Below, one piece after another: positions 9,141 through 12,056 of a DNA stretch of 12,056 nucleotides. Numbering within the stretch: position 1 is the stretch's first letter; the number at the start of each line of letters is the position of its first letter. The DNA lies in contig MNIY01000018.1 of NCBI GenBank assembly GCA_001919995.1, positions 1 through 12,056 on the forward strand, given 5' to 3'. The DNA comes from Ktedonobacter sp. 13_1_20CM_4_53_11 (GTDB lineage: Bacteria > Chloroflexota > Ktedonobacteria > Ktedonobacterales > Ktedonobacteraceae). The notes under the pieces are model-generated. The model was given only the letters and a program-made list of their open reading frames with translations. It did no database searches and was not told the origin of the DNA. The position numbers and the translations under genes were made by a program.

Positions 9141-9179
9141 GAAGAGAACCAGGCAGGTTCGTTGATGAGGAGGCAGACT

Positions 9180-9650
9180 GTGCCAAGACGTAAAAGAGTC
9201 GTGCGGCGGCCAGATGTACCAGATGCAAAGTACAAGAGCCGAAATGTGGCTCGCTTCACCAGTAAATTGATGTTGGACGGGAAGCGCAGCCTGGCAGAGC
9301 GCATCATTTACGATGCGTTCGATAACATTGAAGCGAAGCAGAAGCGCCCCCCGCTTGATGTATTTGAGCAGGCGCTTAAGAATGCAACGCCTACAGTTGA
9401 AGTAAAGCCTCGCCGTGTCGGTGGTTCAACCTATCAAGTTCCGATAGATGTTCGCCGGGATCGTGGCAACGCACTGGCGATGCGCTGGCTCATTAAGTCG
9501 GCGCGCAGCCGTACGGGTCGCTCGATGTCGGAAAAACTTGCCAGTGAATTGATGGATGCCGCCGCCGGACAGGGTATGACCATTAAAAAACGTGAGGAGA
9601 CCCACAAAATGGCGGAGTCTAACAAGGCCTTCGCGCATTATCGCTGGTAA
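9180..9650 (+). CDS. rpsG: 30S ribosomal protein S7
   Basis: S7 is the primary binding protein that nucleates assembly of the 30S head and lines the E site. The start is a GTG at 9180, with GAGGAGG at 9167-9173 and an ideal 6-nt spacer. From there the protein is [10 protein letters not shown] and 156 aa long, a usual length for the family. The same frame stays open upstream to 9000, but that extension is not conserved. Visible family features are a basic N-terminal arm, [20 protein letters not shown], the GGSTYQVP segment of the RNA-binding beta-hairpin region, ALAMRWL, and the C-terminal [15 protein letters not shown]. In E. coli S7 represses its own operon by binding the upstream spacer, and the long structured spacer here fits that idea. 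fusA begins 9 bp after its stop. Confidence 0.98.
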   Translation: MPRRKRVVRRPDVPDAKYKSRNVARFTSKLMLDGKRSLAERIIYDAFDNIEAKQKRPPLDVFEQALKNATPTVEVKPRRVGGSTYQVPIDVRRDRGNALAMRWLIKSARSRTGRSMSEKLASELMDAAAGQGMTIKKREETHKMAESNKAFAHYRW

Positions 9651-9659
9651 CTATATATC

Positions 9660-11735
9660 ATGGTAAGAGAATTCCCACTCGAAAAAACTCGAAATATTGG
9701 TATTATTGCTCATATTGATGCTGGCAAAACCACTACTACTGAGCGCATCCTCTTCTACACGAAGAAAATTCATCGCATGGGTGAAGTGCATGAAGGGGCG
9801 GCGACAATGGACTGGATGCCCCAGGAGCAGGAGCGCGGCATTACGATTACGTCTGCCGCGACAACGTGTTTCTGGCTTGATTACCGCATTAATATCATTG
9901 ATACACCAGGCCACGTAGACTTCACTGCAGAGGTCGAACGGTCTTTGCGCGTGCTCGACGGCGGCGTGGTGGTCTTTGATGCCGTCGCTGGCGTCGAACC
10001 CCAGTCTGAAACAGTGTGGCGCCAGGCGAATAAGTATAATGTTCCTCGTATCTGTTTCGTCAACAAAATGGATCGTGTCGGCGCTGATTTCTGGCGCACG
10101 GTGGATATGATCCGGGACCGCCTGGGTGCAGTACCGGTACCCATTCAGATTCCTATTGGTCGCGAAAACAATTTTAAAGGGTATCTCGATTTAATCGAAC
10201 AGCAGTCGATCACCTTTATCGATGACCTTGGGACGAAATCGGACCATACAGATGTGCCTACGAGCATGGAGGCCGAGTTTGCGCAACACCGGGAGTACCT
10301 GATTGAGCGCGTGGCCGAGACCGATGAAGATCTTACCCTCAAATATCTTGAAGGTGAGGAAATTACCAAAGAGGAGCTTATTGCGGCTCTGCGTAGAGCA
10401 ACGATTGCTGGCACACTGGTGCCGGTCCTTTGTGGTACCGCTTTGAAAAATAAAGGCGTGCAGGCCATGCTGGATGCAGTAATTGCCTACCTGCCCTCCC
10501 CTCTGGATATTCCACCTCCAACCGGCATCGATCCCGACACACATCAAGAAGTTACTCTCCAGGTCAGCGATTCAGCCCCTTTCAGCGCGCTGGTCTTCAA
10601 AATTGTCTCCGACCCCTTCGTTGGTCGACTGTCGTACATGCGCGTCTATTCGGGAACCCTTTTAGCCAAGGGCTCGGCAGAGAATAGTACTAAGGATAAA
10701 ATCGAGCGCATTGGACGTCTGCTGCGTATGCACGCCAACCATCGCGAGGATATTGATGAGATTAGAGCAGGAGATATCTGTGCCGCTGTTGGTTTACGCA
10801 ACACCTTCACCGGTGACACGTTATGCGATCCACAGAAACCTGTTATTCTGGAATCCATTAACTTCCCTCGACCCGTCATTGACATTGCCATCGAGCCGAA
10901 GACCCGTGCCGACCAGGATAAGATGGCGATAGCTTTGAACAAACTGACGGAAGAAGATCCAACCTTCCAACTGCGCACCGACCCGGAGTCCGGGCAGACC
11001 ATTATCAGTGGTATGGGTGAGCTGCACCTGGAGGTTATCGTGGATCGTATGTTCCGCGAGTTTAAGGTAGAGGCGAATGTGGGTCGACCGCAAGTTGCCT
11101 ATCGGGAGACGATTACCCGCGAAGCCCAGGCCGAAGGGAAGCACGTTCGACAGACAGGTGGCCACGGTCAATATGGCGATGTGTGGATCAGGGTTGCTCC
11201 CAACGAGCGCGGCAAAGGCTTTGAGTTTATCAATGCTATTGTTGGTGGCGTGGTTCCCAGAGAATATATCAAACCCACAGAAATGGGTATTAAAGAGACA
11301 TTGGAAAATGGTATCATCGCCGGATATCCAATGATCGACGTCAAAGTGACCCTCTTTGATGGGTCATATCATGAAGTTGACTCGAGTGAAATGGCTTTCA
11401 AAACAGCCGGTTCACTCGCGATTAAGGAAGCGGCCCGCAAGGCTGCTCCCGTTCTGCTTGAGCCGGTGATGCTTGTAGAAGTAACCACCTCTGAGGAGTT
11501 TTACGGTGATGTCATCGGTGACCTGAATCGGCGCCGTGGAACTATTCTTGGTATGGAGAGCCGTGGTGCGATGCACGTGGTGCGAGGCTATGTTCCCCTT
11601 GCTGAAATGTTCGGCTATGTGAACGATCTTCGATCTATGACCAGCGGACGTGCCAGCTATTCGATGGAATTTGCACATTACGATCCTGTGCCGAGAAATA
11701 TTGCCGAAGAAATTGTCGCGAAGGCAAGCAGGTAG
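9660..11735 (+). CDS. fusA: Elongation factor G
   Basis: GTPase that drives translocation and, with RRF, ribosome recycling. It has 691 aa, the same length as the Thermus factor. The G motifs are AHIDAGKT (17-24), the switch I segment [11 protein letters not shown] (59-69), DTPGH (81-85, catalytic H85), NKMD (135-138) and a G5 of TALK (260-263) in place of the more usual SA(L/F)K. Domain II/III motifs and [10 protein letters not shown] follow, then domain IV with HGQYGDVWI near residue 500 and domain V ending in [21 protein letters not shown]35 stands where YTGxIH usually has glycine. The start at ATG 9660 gives the standard N-terminus ([13 protein letters not shown]), yet the 9 bp after rpsG hold no Shine-Dalgarno sequence. 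Translation is probably coupled to rpsG. Confidence 0.99.
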   Translation: MVREFPLEKTRNIGIIAHIDAGKTTTTERILFYTKKIHRMGEVHEGAATMDWMPQEQERGITITSAATTCFWLDYRINIIDTPGHVDFTAEVERSLRVLDGGVVVFDAVAGVEPQSETVWRQANKYNVPRICFVNKMDRVGADFWRTVDMIRDRLGAVPVPIQIPIGRENNFKGYLDLIEQQSITFIDDLGTKSDHTDVPTSMEAEFAQHREYLIERVAETDEDLTLKYLEGEEITKEELIAALRRATIAGTLVPVLCGTALKNKGVQAMLDAVIAYLPSPLDIPPPTGIDPDTHQEVTLQVSDSAPFSALVFKIVSDPFVGRLSYMRVYSGTLLAKGSAENSTKDKIERIGRLLRMHANHREDIDEIRAGDICAAVGLRNTFTGDTLCDPQKPVILESINFPRPVIDIAIEPKTRADQDKMAIALNKLTEEDPTFQLRTDPESGQTIISGMGELHLEVIVDRMFREFKVEANVGRPQVAYRETITREAQAEGKHVRQTGGHGQYGDVWIRVAPNERGKGFEFINAIVGGVVPREYIKPTEMGIKETLENGIIAGYPMIDVKVTLFDGSYHEVDSSEMAFKTAGSLAIKEAARKAAPVLLEPVMLVEVTTSEEFYGDVIGDLNRRRGTILGMESRGAMHVVRGYVPLAEMFGYVNDLRSMTSGRASYSMEFAHYDPVPRNIAEEIVAKASR

Positions 11736-11753
11736 CGGCACAATCATACATCT

Positions 11754-11815
11754 GTAGGGGCGTCATGCGAAACTGCATCGCAGGTTTTAATAGGCGGGAT
11801 GCGTTGTGCTCCTAC
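11754..11815. repeat. GTAGGGGCG palindrome, copy 4, long form (fusA-tuf gap)
   Basis: A 62-bp element bounded by imperfect terminal inverted repeats: GTAGGGGC (11754-11761) pairs with GCTCCTAC (11808-11815) in 8 bp with one wobble. Inside, AAC 11771-11773 plus GCATC 11775-11779 pair with GATGC 11798-11802 plus GTT 11803-11805, with one bulged T. It shares the GTAGGGGCG left end of the three other palindromes but is longer and keeps a matching right end. It lies 18 bp after the fusA stop and lacks the T-tract of a terminator. Confidence 0.65.
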
Positions 11816-11817
11816 AT

Positions 11818-11855
11818 TGCCCGGAGCCGAAATCAGGGAATAGGCCTACCGGGCA
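11818..11855 (+). other. Stem-loop in the fusA-tuf spacer
   Basis: TGCCCGG (11818-11824) pairs with CCGGGCA (11849-11855) in 7 perfect base pairs. Three more inner pairs form between GCC 11826-11828 and GGC 11843-11845. The palindrome TAGGCCTA (11841-11848) adjoins the right arm. No T-run follows, so readthrough into tuf is expected. It directly follows repeat copy 4. Confidence 0.45.
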
Positions 11856-11861
11856 CACGTT

Positions 11862-11905
11862 ATCTTGAAAATACCATCCTTCTCAAGATGGATGGAGATT
11901 GAAAC
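11862..11905 (+). other. Alternative hairpins ending in a CRISPR-repeat-like tail
   Basis: Two competing stems are possible: ATCTTGA 11862-11868 with TCAAGAT 11883-11889 (7 bp), or CCATCC 11874-11879 with GGATGG 11890-11895 (6 bp). They interleave, and with no nucleotides between their 3' arms they probably exclude each other. GATTGAAAC follows at 11897-11905. A hairpin followed by ATTGAAAC is the layout of many type I and III CRISPR repeats, but only one copy is present. A switch controlling tuf or a lone repeat-like sequence are both possible, and neither is shown. Confidence 0.3.
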
Positions 11906-12005
11906 ACACGAACTAATTATGAAAGAACAAATCGAGTGCCATAGCAGGGTGCAGCCCCTGACGCACGTATGTTTGCACTGAGCACTGTTTTGATGAGGAA
12001 AACAA

Positions 12006-12056
12006 ATGGCGAAGAAGAAATTTGAGCGAACGAAACCGCATGTGAATGTGGGCACG
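12006..12056 (+). CDS. tuf: Elongation factor Tu, 5' end only
   Basis: Seventeen codons are visible and translate to MAKKKFERTKPHVNVGT, the standard N-terminus of EF-Tu just before the GHVDHGKT P-loop. EF-Tu carries aminoacyl-tRNA to the ribosomal A site. The ATG at 12006 is preceded by GAGG at 11995-11998 with a 7-nt spacer. The window edge cuts the gene, so it is not truncated by mutation as far as can be seen. The 270-bp gap after fusA leaves room for its own leader or promoter, but I found no convincing -35/-10 pair. Confidence 0.97.
   Translation, partial: MAKKKFERTKPHVNVGT

Larger units (their letters stand above)
8729..9179 (+). other. Long structured rpsL-rpsG intergenic region
   Basis: This 451-bp gap has no recognisable conserved gene and no tRNA. 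It holds a chain of potential hairpins: 8731-8750, 8756-8787, the three-way junction 8799-8867, 8881-8894, 8931-8943, 8955-8972 (6 bp, one wobble), 8989-9007 (6 bp) and 9122-9140. A perfect 7-bp tandem repeat, CCGGTCA twice, lies at 9091-9104. The E. coli spacer is far shorter (about 100 nt) and carries the S7 autoregulatory site. A weak TATTAT at 8973-8978 lies 19 nt after TTGAAT at 8948-8953 and might be a promoter, but I do not rely on it. Confidence 0.6.

Noticed and set aside
9000..9179. 60-residue N-terminal extension of rpsG
   Set aside because: It is not part of S7. The GTG at 9180 with GAGGAGG gives a protein of normal length.
8729..9179. tRNA gene in the long gap
   Set aside because: No cloverleaf, no T-arm GGTTCGA-type motif and no acceptor stem. 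The visible fold is a three-way junction.
11754..11855. Rho-independent terminator after fusA
   Set aside because: The hairpins are present but no T-tract follows either one.
11862..11930. CRISPR array
   Set aside because: Only a single repeat-like unit is present, with no second repeat and no cas gene in the window.

Overview
The window is a bacterial core transcription/translation cluster, all on the + strand: rpoB (RNA polymerase beta), rpoC (beta'), rpsL (S12), rpsG (S7), fusA (EF-G) and the first 17 codons of tuf (EF-Tu). All the named genes are intact apart from tuf, which the window edge cuts. GC content is moderate. S12 carries a Firmicutes-type N-terminal insertion. Beta' has a long coiled-coil insertion in its N-terminal third, and neither beta nor beta' has the large E. 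coli-type insertions. Short palindromes beginning GTAGGGGCG sit in three of the gaps. I infer a member of Chloroflexota, perhaps Ktedonobacteria; this is a moderate-confidence guess from memory, not a database result.

Layout: 1-183 is a leader with a 12-bp hairpin before rpoB. rpoB (184-3681) is followed by a 167-bp gap holding two copies of the GTAGGGGCG palindrome, then rpoC from an ATG at 3849. An 86-bp gap with a third palindrome leads to rpsL, which starts at a TTG (8279). The rpsL-rpsG gap is unusually long (451 bp) and full of potential RNA structure, including a compact three-way junction at 8799-8867. rpsG starts at a GTG (9180) with a strong ribosome binding site. fusA follows after 9 bp with no visible Shine-Dalgarno sequence. 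A 270-bp gap with a fourth, longer palindrome, a second hairpin and a CRISPR-repeat-like motif leads to tuf.

The genes supply the catalytic core of RNA polymerase, two 30S proteins (S12 at the decoding centre, S7 in the head) and the two elongation GTPases. rpoBC directly followed by rpsL-rpsG-fusA-tuf is a common bacterial arrangement. Here no L7Ae-like gene lies between rpoC and rpsL, unlike in many Firmicutes.

I see no mobile gene, defence system or novel protein system. What may be undescribed lies in the gaps: the structured rpsL-rpsG spacer, a candidate S7 autoregulatory RNA; the dispersed palindromes, one of whose core sequences also forms the end of the rpsL reading frame; and the solitary CRISPR-repeat-like hairpin upstream of tuf.
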